Of a DNA stretch of 64,000 nucleotides, positions 21,443 through 34,224 are shown piece after piece. The DNA is from Adenophora triphylla var. japonica (taxonomy: Eukaryota > Streptophyta > Magnoliopsida > Asterales > Campanulaceae): the NCBI GenBank assembly GCA_022495995.1, contig JAFEMH010002516.1, forward strand, positions 1-64,000, read 5' to 3'. Below the pieces are notes generated by a model, which was not told where the DNA came from, did not search any database, and saw only the letters and a program-made list of their open reading frames with translations. Every line of letters starts with the position of its first letter. The first letter of the stretch is position 1. The translations under genes were made by a program, and so were the position numbers.

Positions 21443-24400
21443 TCTTATAAGTATATAAGTTACATTTTATAATAAGGTTTATCGGACTGATTTACAGTTC
21501 TTTGCAGTTCGATTGTACATGCCTCAAATTTATATGGTCAAGGATCAACTGAATGGCTCTTTGTCAGTCCAGCTTGATTCCTATGCTTCCTCCTGAAATT
21601 CTTCATGTTCTATTTTCTAACTAAACATAAAGTAAAACTTTAATGACAAAAATGTTTTATGTCTAGCAGGTCTCATACATGATACTAGGGATGGTATCGC
21701 CAGTCACGCATGCAGTGGGAAATTGCGTGAAGCGAGTGGTGGTCATTGTGTCCTCTGTCCTATTCTTTAGAACGCCCGTCTCCCCTATCAACTCACTTGG
21801 TACATATATTCTGCAAATCCAATCAAAAACTTAATACATTTTTACTGTATTTGTTAATAAATTTATACGATATTTGTTACGTATTTACTTATAAACAATA
21901 CCCAATGGCACCGGTCTTCTTCGATTTCGGGAACCGCGTTGGCTCTTCTTTGGAGTCTTCTTGTATTCAAGAGCAAAACGCGTAAAACTAGAGCCAAAAA
22001 AGGTTGAATGCATGAGAAGAATTTCATGGATGACATTTTTCTCGAAAAGAGAATTTAAAAATTGATGAGAAAGTGAGTTTGGTTGTATGAATTTTGGTGA
22101 AAGCATACGATATACTATAATATATATGCACATATTGTAATCACGATCTCAGAAAATCTCTCTTTTGTATCTATCATATATCAAAATATGAAAATCAAAT
22201 GAAAGATAATTTTTTCTTATCCTCGAAGTCTAAGTACATTCTTTTATATGAAACCATGGGTCTTTTGGCATTTTGATCTACTTTCTTGTTCAATCACATC
22301 ATGTTCTTGGGTCGCTTAAGGTAATCCTCCATATCATGTCTACAAAAATAAACATATTTATGAAATTCTTTGACATGGTATTGATTAAGCAGGAAGAGCT
22401 CTTGAATGTAAAGAGAAGCAAAAAGGACGTGAACCGTTAAGTTTGGAATATTAGAAGAAAATGACATTCACTTTCTTAATCATTTTATCCAATAAAGATA
22501 GGAGTATTACATTTTTATGTTGTTTTGTGTAAATTAATTTTTCAATGTTTATACGATTCTAGCTTTTTCAAATCTCACTATAGTTGAAAAATACAACTCT
22601 TTTTATGGGATAATCTGATTTTTTTCTCATGACTCTCTTCATCCTTAAATAATTTTCTTTTTTATAGAAATTTTAAAAGTGTTGGTGGACTTGAGCAATA
22701 AACAAACATGATACTGAAGTTGAAATTGGATTCAAATTTTAGGCAGATGAAATTTGTTCAAACTATAACTCCTCTAAATCAAATTAGTAGCCCGGATTTG
22801 AAGTTAGGTGGTCCAAATATAATAAGGTAGAGTGATATATGACATGATATGACAATAGAGTTATGTGGTGATCGAGTTTTCGTAATAGGTTCTGCTTTGC
22901 TTATAAGAAAATCAAAATTATCTCTCAATGAGTTTTCAAATTTCTTTGAGACTTTTCTTTCGTCGAGCCATTATATTTCAATGCATTCTTGCAAAAATTT
23001 ACAAGGTAGATAATAAGGTTGTGTTATACATTTTTACTTCTATATTTTCTTAAAAATAACCTTTTGAAAATGTGTTTAATGTGAAAATTGGCATTCATTT
23101 AAGAAGAGAGCATTAGTATTTAATTAATCAAATGCAATTTAAATCATAAGAATATAACAAATGATCGCAAACATTTGATTTCATATGATATATTCTTCCA
23201 TCCCACAATAAATGATAGCAATAATCAGAACTTAACTATAAATAAAATAACTATCTATGACCTTGTATTTTAGGTAGGTTTGTACATATTGTTTAAATTA
23301 AATGCTACTTAAATTCTATATAAAAAAAAAGTCTCAGTCAAAAAATAAAAATACAATGCGTTTTTAGAAGTAATATACTTCCTCCGTTTCAAAAAGATTG
23401 TCCAAAAAAATGAGATTTACTCTTTAATCTTGATCAGAGGCATATTTGAAAAAAAATTTGATTGTTCATTTAGGATAAGGTAGTACTAGCAATAAGAGTT
23501 TGTATGAGTTGATAGACTTAGCAATTTGACTCATCTATACCTCCTTCAAATACATATTTAAAATTCAAACTTGATTAAGAGAATGAATTTGAAGATCTGA
23601 CAAGTTTATATTTATTTATCTTAAAAAACTAAAACTTAAGAACTTTCTTTTAATTAAATAATTAAACTCTACTTAAATTATGTTAAAAAATAGTCTCAGT
23701 CTAAAAAAAAAAAAAGAAGAAGTTACAATGCGTTTTAAAAGTAATACTCCCGCCTTCTTTATTGCTCTTAAAATAAATAGTCTCAATTTTTAGTGCAACT
23801 CAAGATAGTCAAGTAGTCAAAATTTTATTTTGGAAATCTTGACCAATTAAATGTAAATTCCCATTAAAATTTATTTTAAAAATAATTAGAAGTTTTATCT
23901 TATTATATTTATGAAGAAGTTATTATAGAACGAGGTGCGTGGTTATAGAATGCATTTATATGTTATAGAAATACACTGAATTAGAGAGAACTAAAAAAGA
24001 AAAGAGATTGATTTTTGGATGGGTTAAATATAAATATTACTATGTCCTGAATTTTAGCCGTTAACTTAATTGAAAGTTGATCAAAACTATATACACTTAT
24101 AATTATCACCTTGAAATTCTAAATATTAATATGATAATTAATAGTATATCATTTGTATTACATTAATAATAATTTTTAAAATTTCATCAGAATAATAAAA
24201 ATGTCATAAAATTTAAACTTGAATTAGAGGATAAAGTTGAACATGATAATTGTAGTTTCATTTATCTTAAAGAAATGAAAATTTAGATACTTATGTTATA
24301 GTTATTTAATCAAATTTCATAAAAGAGAGTCTTTATCTTGTATGTCTCGAGAAAATTACAGTAAGTTTTAAAAGTAATAATTTAACAAAATCACAAAGAG

Positions 24401-24640
24401 TTCAAATAGCCATTACTAACTGTTTCATTGTGAACTTTAGTAAGGTGATCTATACAAGTATATCATATTGTAGTTTGTAATTTGTATTTTATTAGAGTTT
24501 ATGGTTTTAAAAGAAACCCTGCATCATTTACATTAACACATGGAGTATGTCGTATATTCTAAGTTTCTAACTAAAATTGCTTACTTAAACCCACCAATGA
24601 AGTAACTAAAATCTTTATATAAAAATGATATTAATAATGA
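21443..24640. other. AT-rich intergenic DNA with decayed MITE ends
   Basis: About 3.2 kb without a supportable gene. Half MITE ends are visible at 23378 (ACTTCCTCCGTTTC) and 23746 (ACTCCCGCCTTC). Two related segments (ACTTAAATTCTATATAAAAAAAAAGTCTCAGTC at about 23305 and its relative at 23670) indicate a decayed local duplication. Confidence 0.45.
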
Positions 24641-24941
24641 TATACTCCCTCCGTCCACTTACTTACTTCACACTTTCTATTTTGGGCATCCAAATACATA
24701 CTTCACACTTTATTTTTTTACCTAAAATGAAAAGTTTTTATTATTAAAATATTAACCCTATCCCACTCATTCTCTCTCCTACATTATTTTAATACTCACA
24801 ACACCATTATAATTTACTATTCCCTCCACTCATTCTCTCTCATATTTTACTTTTACACTCACAACATTTATATCATTATTTTTTTCCTTAATCCACGCGT
24901 GAACAGTAACTGTGAAGCAACAAAGTGGACGGAGGGAGTAT
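24641..24941. mobile_element. Stowaway-like MITE, 300 bp
   Basis: Left end TATACTCCCTCCGTCCACTT and right end AAGTGGACGGAGGGAGTATT are perfect inverted repeats over about 18 bp. The interior is rich in CACTCATTCTCTCTCCTAC, shared with other MITEs in the window. Confidence 0.85.
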
Positions 24942-25916
24942 TTTCTTTGCCCCAAAATAAATATCATAACTTGATTTTATTGGTCAATGTGATTAAATTG
25001 GCCAACAATTTATTTATCTTCATGAAATTTCATAAATAATTATTAATAGTGTTTTAATTGATGTATCAATAACTATTTATAAAGTAACGTGAAATAAAAA
25101 TTCTCTTAACTTTGTGTCAAATTTAAATAAAGTTGAAAATAAAAATTCTCTTAACTTTGCATCAATAACTATATTTTTAGAGTACCATGAGTTTTATATT
25201 CTAACTGATGATTCTCAAATAGTATGATGGTTAAAAAAGAAATTATTACTAAAAATCAAAGTTTTTTTATAAGAAAAAGAGTACCATACATGACTCAAAA
25301 ATTATTTCTCAAATACAATTGTATTGCTCTCAACCTGCAATTTTTTTTAATACTTAGAAAAAAAAAGACAAAAAATGATGAAAGGCGCCAAAGTTACTTC
25401 TAAGAAAATACCAATAACCAAATCAGCATATGTTGAGATTATTAGAGTTAATGTATATGCATTGCCTTCAATGCTTTATGAATACAATATCACTTCCAAA
25501 AAAAAAAAACACTTGGTAGATTAATATATTATCTCTAAAAAATAATCCCTATAATTTCTTCATTTTGAAAAGTTCCTAAATAAAGAAATATAGATGGAAG
25601 TGCTTCAGAAAACAATGATAAGTGTGCAAAAAAGAGTACAAAACAGTTATATGTGTACATGAAGTAAATGATGTGTGCATAAGAAATCCTAACAAGAATT
25701 CGGCTAGCCCAAAACCTAATCGCATGCAGCACAAACGTGCCCTTTATCTTGGCACGTTCGTGAAAAAGGGACCAAAGTTTCTTACTATGTGTCAATTTAA
25801 CTTCGCACAATCGAGCATTTTGAATGGCTGTGCACAAAGTTTTATCTTCACAAAGTTGTATGTGACATTAATTAATAAATGATATTATTTTATAAATATT
25901 TGTTGTGGTATTGTAG
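24942..25916. other. AT-rich intergenic DNA leading to the RPA-like exon
   Basis: No gene recognised. Around 25640-25880 the plus strand is less AT-rich and has short open frames, so further remnants of the RPA-like source may lie here. I cannot align them to a family. Confidence 0.35.
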
Positions 25917-26050
25917 TGGGGTCGAATTGGTAGCTGCTTTATGGGAGAATTATGCTGATGAGCTTACTGCATATATTAATGCAAGGGAAGAAGTTACAGA
26001 TGAGCCTATAGTCTTGATCTTACAGTTTGTCATATTATCTAGCTATCAAT
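25917..26050 (+). pseudogene. RPA1-like (OB-fold) exon fragment
   Basis: Acceptor GTATTGTAG and donor CAAT|GTGAGTG bound a 134-bp exon encoding SGVELVAALWENYADELTAY and EPIVLILQFVILSSYQ. The pattern (VTLWG..A, then a spacer, then VILLQF) is that of an OB-fold of replication protein A 70 kDa subunits, which are numerous in plants and also carried by Helitrons. No neighbouring exons of this family were found, so it looks like an isolated fragment. Family assignment is moderate. Confidence 0.45.
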
Positions 26051-26482
26051 GTGAGTGTTATTTTTTATTATTATTTTTTATATTATTGAAACAACTTGGA
26101 AAAGCAGTCCAAATTTATAGCAAACCCACAGATCTGAACAAACAAACTTCGTAAGCAGCGAGCTAACCTGAATAAAGGCTGGAAAGAGCAAATCTTAGAA
26201 AAGATTTGACAAACTTAGCTGAAGAACAGTCCCAAACTTCAAAATGATGGCAGAAAAACGATTTGGAGAAGAAGCAATGCACTAAATCCAAGGCAAATAA
26301 CACAAACAGCAAGCAAGAAAGCAAGTATTCAATCTTTTTCAAATCTTTAGGCACCATGGAGGCTAACAAGGCTGCCGTGGGGAAACCATTTTTAGAAATT
26401 TCAAGAATTAACGGTAAAAAGAATCATTTTTTCGTGACTCTAATGAAGTGCTTGAATCTTGGCCTTTTTCATTTGTTCTTCG

Positions 26483-26485
<3 letters not shown>

Positions 26486-26527
<42 letters not shown>
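26486..26527. repeat. (GA)n microsatellite
   Basis: An uninterrupted run of GA dinucleotides of about 40 bp. Confidence 0.95.
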
Positions 26528-26528
<1 letters not shown>

Positions 26529-26710
26529 TCAGGTGTGAGAATAATGAAAATGTCAATCTTCCTATTCTACCCCTGTTCTATTAGCTAACAGGAGGTTTCC
26601 ATTCAAATCCTCTTTTACACATGTAAATATTCTATTTGTTGCACAAACAATGGTACAGTATTATGATAAAGAGGATCTTTACTCACATTATGGATGCATT
26701 TTCAAGTCAT

Positions 26711-27061
26711 TATAGGAGATGGAAGAGATTATGTTGACACTTAGGCACACACTATTAAACTCACGCTATTGTAACCATATCTCTTCATCTTCCAAAGTTG
26801 TAACACTAAAATCTTAATAATGTTTTTGGTTAGGCGGGGACCTAACCTCCCGTGGTTTTGTCTTGCGGCGAGATAGTAAGGGTTTTCCACGTTACATCAT
26901 ATGTCAACATCTTTTTTCTGTATTAATTATACTCCTAATATCCGCTACATTGATTATCAATTTCGATTTATATTGTTACTTAAAAATCAATTAAAACACA
27001 TAAATAATTATTTACTTAATCAAAAAAATTATTCACCGTCTACCGACGGTTCTTGACTAGT
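26711..27061 (+). repeat. LTR-like repeat R2, copy 2
   Basis: Direct copy of 19624-19987. Copies 1 and 2 could be LTRs of one element (7.4 kb end to end), but no gag/pol lies between them and no clear target duplication is visible, so two independent solo copies are equally likely. Confidence 0.75.
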
Positions 27062-27924
27062 TTTTAATTAATGACTAAAATAAATTTGATTTTGGGTATT
27101 TTGTGCGAATCTCATTTTCTAATAAAAACAGAATACGGGGTGAAATTGATAAAATACATTATTTTAGTTATAAAATGTTATATTTTACAAATTTATTAAA
27201 GAGTAAATTGCCAATTTCATAAATTAAAAGGGGCAACTACCTCCTTTAAAGGGGCAACTACCTCTTTATCTAAGCGTTCGGCGATTTGAAACCGTTACTA
27301 CAAGTATTTAATGTAGTAGATTAGAATAAAAATTCTACTGGCTGCGTAATGTAAAATTTATTGTATTATAACCTTTAAATGTTATAAAATATAAAGACTC
27401 GAAAATATACTATGTATTATTTATTCCTCCATATTTAAATAATCTAGAGACTCATATATCTTACTATATTTTCAGGCACTATAGGATGCCTCGGCCTCGG
27501 CCTCCACCTCCGCTTGATTTGTGCTTTTAGTATTAAGGGATTGGTGTCTATGTCACGTACACTATGAGTGTGCTAATGCAAATCTTTCATACTCCTTTTT
27601 TCCCTTTAATAATAAATCTCACACTTTTCATTTTGTTTCGTCCAATAATTAATGTCGCAATTTAATATAAGAAAACAGATTTAGTACAATTTTAATATTG
27701 TATTAATAATTTTAAACTAATAAAGCAATTTTATTAAAAACGTTGATAAGACAAATACGACATTTTACTCTAGAAAATTTATGAGCATCCTTCCCTGTAA
27801 TATATTTAATTAATATATTAACTAATGTATAAATATATATCTCCTGCAAGCGATAGAAGCTTGCCCACATACCCTCCTCTTTATTAATATGAGTTGATAT
27901 GAATCTCGGCCACAATATACGAAA
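27062..27924. other. AT-rich intergenic DNA
   Basis: No gene recognised. A decayed MITE-like end lies at about 27590-27660 (CTCCTTTTTTCCC and TTTTGTTTCGTCC). Confidence 0.4.
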
Positions 27925-28683
27925 TGTTGGAAATTAAATTAATAAGCACCACAGATTAAACAACGATTTAATCAACAGTAGGGGATTTTATTGATCAAGT
28001 CAAACGTACCAATTAAGCCAATAGCAAAAACCGAAAGCCAGGAACAGGATCAGGAAAACAAACAGAAACAAGAAGAACAAACAGTTAGAAAACTTATCGT
28101 GATTTGATCGAGTCGCCTTAGGAAGATTGTCCTAAGAGAAAATATTGCCCCCAATTGGTGCAACTCAGGTACAGGCAAATTTCTCCGAGGATAAAACGAT
28201 CACGAACTACGTACCACAAAATAGCACACAGGTGGGTAGTCACCGGCGGTCCTATCTCAGTCGCCTTGAATCTCACGAACGAATCTCTATGAACGGGAGT
28301 GTTTGATCTTTGAATCAAAGCAAGAGAATTGTGTTTCTCTTCAATATTCAATCACCAAAAACGGCTGGGAGAAGTAGAGTATTTATACATATGGTCTAAA
28401 TTAGGTTTTAGGCTTAATTAAACCTAAAAGCGATTTAATTCGGCCCAGAATTTCACCGGCCCGTCGCTAGCGCGGCCGCCCTCGGCCTAAGCGCGACCGC
28501 GCACCTTGACAGGCAATTTTGGAGAACCTTCGTCGGACCGGCGCGGCCGCTCACGAGCTCGGCGCGGTCGCGCACGAGCGAGACTCCGACGTGATTTTCC
28601 TCATGCCTCGTTCATTCCAAGCCAAACACCCGCAAGGTAATATGACTATGAACTTCAACACCACTTATGCAAATATTCCAACA
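27925..28683 (-). repeat. 3' LTR of the copia element
   Basis: TGTTGGAATATT...TTCCAACA on the minus strand, 759 bp, with a TATAAATA box at about 28388-28380 (minus). Highly similar to the other LTR except for scattered small indels. Confidence 0.92.
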
Positions 28684-28695
28684 ATCCCCACAAGT

Positions 28696-31270
28696 TCATA
28701 GAAATATGACGTGTACGAGTTGTCCATTGCCATGCTTTCAATAATGGTACCTTAGAAGCTTGAACCACTACCTATGTTATCAGCGCTTGAACCTCCGAGG
28801 ACCGGATGAGCGGGTGTCTTGAATCGATGCCTTTGGATGTAGAGGCCTTTCTTTGGTAACAAACACGACAAAAGCTATGATAGGCCCTCTATCGAACACT
28901 TGACGCTTATAAGCCATACGTCCCGATCCTCTATCATGAGTGCTTTCAAGGAATAACCCAAATTCCTCTAGTTGCGGCCAACAACAACACTCACTTAGCT
29001 GGGCATCTCGGAAGATGTCTTGCTAACATCTTGCCTAAAAGACTTGATCCCATTCAAAGTTCCAAACTTTTACTAAATTAGCGGCAATGAGCACCTCTAG
29101 GCTATTCGGGGATAGACTCGGACATGTAACATGTCAATCTATTATTAGTGCTCAGGCTCACCGGCTTGTTATTACCACATTGAATCTCCTTTGTGGGATC
29201 TCCACTCGAGGTAGATTGGGTTGCTACTTGCGTTTGAGTCGAGACGGGGTTCGATCCCATCCCCAACCTAGATTTTTGAACAAGAGCAAATTCTAGCCCT
29301 TTGGTTAAAGGATCAGTTTGTGTTATCCTTGGTACCAACATAATCAACAGCTATCACCTTCCGAGACACAAGATCCCTTATAGATTTTAATCTAATTTGG
29401 ATGTGTCTTCTAGTTTTCTGATTGTACTTGACACTTTTCGGTTTCTCAATTGTGGCGGTGTTGTCACAATGTACGAGATAACGAGGCGTGGGCTTGCGAC
29501 CATGGGCAACTCGGACATAAGTCCTCGAAGCCATTCGGCTTCCCGATCCGGTAGTGTCGAGGGCAACTAATTCGGCCTCAAAAGTAGACCTAGACAACGA
29601 GTTTGTTTGGTCGACCTCCAACGGCTATGACTCCGCCTAAGGTGAAAACATACCCCGTACGGCCATAACTCCCGGAGTTAAAGGCAATCCGGCTTGCATC
29701 ACTATACCCTTCAAGCACAAAAGGATATCTACCGTAATGCGGCCAGGGAAATCGTTCCCTTAAGTACTTGAGAACTCTATCAAGAGCTTCCCAATGTGCT
29801 TTATTTGGACATTGAGTATATCTAGCCAACCTAGTAACCGAGTATGAAATATCCGGTCTAGTGCAATTGGCAAGATACATCAAACTTCCAATAATTTGAG
29901 AATATCTCAAGCTGAGCCATCGGTACTCCACTTTCATTCTTAGTAAGTGCATTTGAAGGATCATATGGAGTCTTAGCTACTTTGCAATTCTTATAACCAA
30001 ATTTCTCAATTACACTTTCGGTATAATGAGGCTGCGATATGGTTATGCCACTAGTTGAACGAGTCAACTTAAGGCCAAGAATCACACTAGCTACTCCCAT
30101 ATCCTTCATCTCAAACTTACTTTTCAAGAATTCCTTAGTAGTATTAATGATCCTCATATCGGTTCCAAACAACGAGAATATCATCGACATACGGACATAA
30201 GACAATACTACTATTACCAATACTCTTGCTATAGACACACTTATCAAACTCATTAGTAACAAAGCCAAACGATGAGACAATTTTATCAAATTTCTCATGC
30301 CCTTTGCTTAGGGGCTTGTTTCGGTCCATACAAGGACTTAACAAGTTTACAAACCTTTCTCTCATTGCCGGAGGCCTCAAAACCTTCGGGTTGATCCATA
30401 TAAATTTCTTCCTCTAGATCGCCATGCAAGAAGGCGGTCTTAACATCCATCGATGGATAGGAAGATCATATACGAAGGCGATGCGATAAGCATTCGGATT
30501 GTAGTCATTCTAGCAAGCTGGCGAATAGGTATCGAAATAGTCTATTCCCTCCATTTGCTTGAATCCCTTAGCCACTAACCTAGCCTTAAACTTGTCAACG
30601 GTTCCATCCGGTTTCGGTTTCCTTTTGAAGACCCACTTACATCCTATCGTGCTTACAACCGGGAGGGAGATCGACCAATTCCCATGTCCCATTAGAGACA
30701 ATAGAATCCATCTCACTCTTAACGGCATCCTTCCATTGCTTGGCATCGAAGTAGCCATAGCGGCTTTGAAGGTTAGAGGATCACCCTCGACATTGTAAGT
30801 GATGAAATCACTTCCAAAGTCCTTGGTGGTCCTTGCCCGTTTGCTCCTTCTTGGTTCAATCTCATCGTCGAATGAGTTGCACTAGAATCAACCCCCACAT
30901 TCGTTAGCTCCTCTACTTGAGCGGGAATGGAATTAGTGAGTCGGGTTGGATTCTTTAGGAAGTCCGTCTTTCATAGGAAACACATCCTCAAAAATGTTGC
31001 TTCACGTAACTCAACTATAGAGTTCACATCTATGCCGAGAAATTTCAGATTTTATAATAAGAAATCTCAATGCATAACTTGTTTGAATAACTTTATAAAG
31101 ATAGCATCAACAGTTTTAGGTCCAAGCTTCTTCCTTTTGTGTGCGGGTACAAGTACCTTTGCAAGGCACCCCCACACTTTTAAGTGTTTCAAGCTAGCCT
31201 GTCGACCTCTCCAAAGTTCAAACGGACTTTCCTTTCTATGTTTAGGAGGGACTCTATTCGAATATGGCAA
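28696..31270 (-). pseudogene. copia reverse transcriptase/RNase H and integrase end
   Basis: Broken minus-strand frames give, in order: integrase C-terminal part with HRKESPFELWRGRQASLKHL and VWGCLAKV (about 31250-31150), reverse transcriptase with [20 protein letters not shown] and [11 protein letters not shown] (about 30650-30560), CPYVDDILVV (about 30190), and RNase H with EAELVALD and VHCDNTAT (29590-29460). At least five frame changes occur, so no functional polyprotein is encoded. The catalytic YVDD is preserved. Confidence 0.9.
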
Positions 31271-31507
31271 GCCGTATTCAAAGCCTCTCCCACATATATT
31301 TGGGCAATCCGGAACTTATGAGTAAGCGGTTAATCATATCGGTAAGGGTTCTATTCTTACGTTCGGCAATACCATTTGATTGAGGAGTATAGGGAGGAGT
31401 CTCTTCATGTACTATTCCGTTTTCTTGGCAATAATACATGAAGGGTTAGACTCATATTCACCTCCTCTATCGGACCTTAACCGTTTAAGTTTCTTGCCGG
31501 TTTGTGT

Positions 31508-33262
31508 TTACGCTTCGTTCTTAAATATAATGAATTTATCTAATGCTTCATCCTTAGAATTAAGCAAGAACACATAACGGTATCTACTAGCATCATCAAT
31601 AAAGGTGAGAAAGTATTTCTTTTTGTCTTTGGTCAACACACCATTAAATTCACAAATATCGGTATGAACTAAATCTAGAATTTGAGAATTTCTCACAACC
31701 GTTTTAAACGGACCTTTTGTAGATTTAGCTTCAACACATACATGACATTTAGAACTTCTATCAATAGCATGTTTAGGAATAATATCTAAATTCATCATTC
31801 TTTTCACGAATCATAATTAATATGTCCTAAACGACCATGCCAAACATTTGAAGATTCAATGGAATACGAAACAGGGATAATCAATAGAACTAAAATTATT
31901 GTTGTGCGAACAAACATCGGTTTCAACTCTAATTTTAAATAAACCATCCGAGGAATAACCTTTCCCCACAAAACTACCGAGAATCCAAAATAATAACCTT
32001 ATTACACTTAAATGAAATCTCAAATCCTTCCCTAACTAGACTAGAACCACTAATAATGTTGCGACGAATGTCGGGAACGTGATACGCTCGATGCAAGGTA
32101 AGAATGCGCCCATTGGGAAACCTCGGGTCCACGCGTCCGGTCCCGAGCACCTTTGCGGCACTAGAATTCCCCATCGTCATTTGATCTACCACGGTCAGTG
32201 GTAAGACACAAATAGCAATTTATCGGCACAAACGTGCACATTTGCCCCGGTGTCAACTAGCCACTCGTTGGGTTCATAGACGATAAAGAGTTCGGGACAA
32301 GAAGTTACATACTTTGTAACATTGCGAGGTCGAGCGTCAACTCCGGGTGCGTCGAGTCGGGATCATCATAATCCTTCGGACCCGACACCATGTTGACGAC
32401 GGGATGGTCATCGAGCGAGGCTTGTGGTCCTTTTCCTTTCTTGGACGGGCGAGTCCCTAGAAAAGTGTCCACCTTCTCCACAATTCCAGCAGTTCTGTTT
32501 TGCTTTTGGCTTCCTAAAGTTATTTTTCTTAACTTTAAGCTTATCATGGTTTTCTTTATCCTTAGAAGTTTTCACACCTTTTCCTTTAAACTTGCTTTTA
32601 CCGGTTATCATATTAGCAGCAGCCTCCACAGGTACACTCGGTTGGTTACCGTTATGCACCTCCTGAATCGCAATTGCATTCATCAACTCATTGAGTGACA
32701 AGTTTCCAGTACGATGCTTGAGAGTCATACCGAATTCCCCCCAAGATCGAGGAAACTTCTCAATGATAGCCATGACAACGAACTTATCAGGAAGTCCCAT
32801 GTCAGCATCCTTGAGTGACTGCAAAACGATTTGGAGTTCGTGCACTTGGTCGGTAACCGACTTGCCCTCACTCATGTGATAATTCAGGAACCTTCCCACT
32901 TGGTACTTTTCCACACCGGATTCGTCGGTCTTTGTACTTCTTGGAAAGAGAGTCCCACGGTGACGCGGTAGTGAGAGGAGCAGAGCAATAAACATCAAAG
33001 AGTGCATTCGACAAAGGCGACGGAATGCATCCTCGAACAACATCGTCCCGCTCCTTCCACGGTTTAACCGCAGCCACACTAACGGGATCATCACCATTCG
33101 AGTAGGACATTTGGATGTCGGCATACCGAGACATGCCCTTAATTGACAGCCAGATCTTCATGCGTTCGGACCAACGCTTGAAGTTCTTGCCACCAAACTT
33201 CTCCGAAGATCGGAGGTGTCAACTAGGGACTTAAAGGGAGAGCTAGAGGAACCACCGGACAT
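31508..33262 (-). pseudogene. copia gag, protease and integrase core
   Basis: Gag begins at ATG about 33262 (MSGGSSSSPFKSLVDTSDL, then a frameshift). Next come MKIWLSIKGMSRY and YHMSEGKSVTDQVHELQ, and a zinc knuckle CWNCGEGGHFSRDS near 32490 whose last Cys is Ser. The protease region has WLVDTGA near 32265 and VDQMTMGNSSAAKVLGTG near 32180. The integrase core (31807-31508) has CHVCVEAKSTKGPF, VHTDICEFNG and FIDDASRYRYVFLL, containing the first catalytic Asp residues. Several frame breaks. Confidence 0.88.
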
Positions 33263-33289
33263 GATCAAATAAAATACTATTTTCTCTTA

Positions 33290-34055
33290 GATTGGAAATT
33301 AAATTAATAAGCACCACTTGATTAAACAACGATTTAATCAACGGTAGAGGATTTTATTGATCAAGTCAAACGTACCAATTAAGCCAATAGCAAAAACCGA
33401 AAGCCAGGAACGAGGATCGGGAAAACAAACGAAACAAGAAGAACAAACGAGTTAGAAAACTTATCGTGATTTGATCGAGTCGCCTTAGGAAGGCTTGTCA
33501 CTAAGAGAAAATATTGCCCCCAATTGGTGCAACTCAGGTACAGGCAAATTTCTCCGAGGATAAAACGATCACGAACTACGTACCACAAAATAGCACACAG
33601 GTAGGTAGTCACCGGCGGTCCTATCTCAGTCGCCTTGAATCTCACGAACGAATCTCTATGAACGGGAGTGTTTGATCTTTGAATCAAAGCAAGAGAATTG
33701 TGTTTCTCTTCAATATTCAATCACCAAAAACGGCTGGGAGAAGTAGAGTATTTATACATATGGTCTAAATTAGGTTTTAGGCTTAATTAAACCTAAAAAC
33801 TGATTTAATTCGGCCCAGGAATTTCACCCGGCCACTAGCGCGGCGCCCTCGGCTTTAGCGCGACCGCGCACCTTGACGGGCAATTTTGGAGAACCTTCGT
33901 CGGACCGGCGCGGCCAGCTCACGAGCTCAGCGCGGTCGCGCACGGGGCAGAGACTCCGACGTGATTTTCCTCTATGCCTCGTTCATTCCAAGCCAAACAC
34001 CCACCAAGGTAATATGACTATGAACTTCAACACCACTTATGCAAATATTCCAACA
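33290..34055 (-). repeat. 5' LTR of the copia element
   Basis: Matches 27925-28683. The outer end is ..AATATTCCAACA at 34055; the inner end reads ATTGGAAATTAAATT at 33291 instead of TGTTGGAAATT, so the LTR/primer-site junction is altered. Confidence 0.9.
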
Positions 34056-34224
34056 CGAAATTAATTATAATCGGCCAACAACAAAAAGGGTATGTGGCGA
34101 AGCTCTCACATCAAAGGCAAGAATAACAAGCGGCTCCTTATCCGCATCGCAACACAGAAAACATCGTAAATGGGGATAGGTTATTATGTATTAGAGTGGC
34201 TTATTTGTAAAGAGTTGGTCTGCT

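Larger units (their letters stand above)
27925..34055 (-). mobile_element. full-length Ty1/copia retrotransposon, coding frames broken
   Basis: Two LTRs (27925-28683 and about 33290-34055) in direct orientation flank 4.6 kb. The element is flanked by CGAAA at 27920-27924 and 34056-34060, a perfect 5-bp target duplication. On the minus strand the order is gag, protease, integrase, reverse transcriptase, RNase H, which defines copia. The polypurine tract ACTTGTGGGGAT precedes the 3' LTR (28684-28695). Many frameshifts and stops break the polyprotein. The inner edge of the 5' LTR (about 33290) has lost its CCAACA end and no Met-tRNA primer-binding site is visible there. The LTR contains GC-rich CGCGGCCGC stretches. 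Confidence 0.92.

Noticed and set aside
19624..27061. Complete LTR retrotransposon bounded by R2 copies
   Set aside because: No gag/pol, no clear primer site or target duplication; kept only as a repeat pair.
30559..30798. Plus-strand frames within 29-33 kb
   Set aside because: They are antisense shadows of the minus-strand copia polyprotein.
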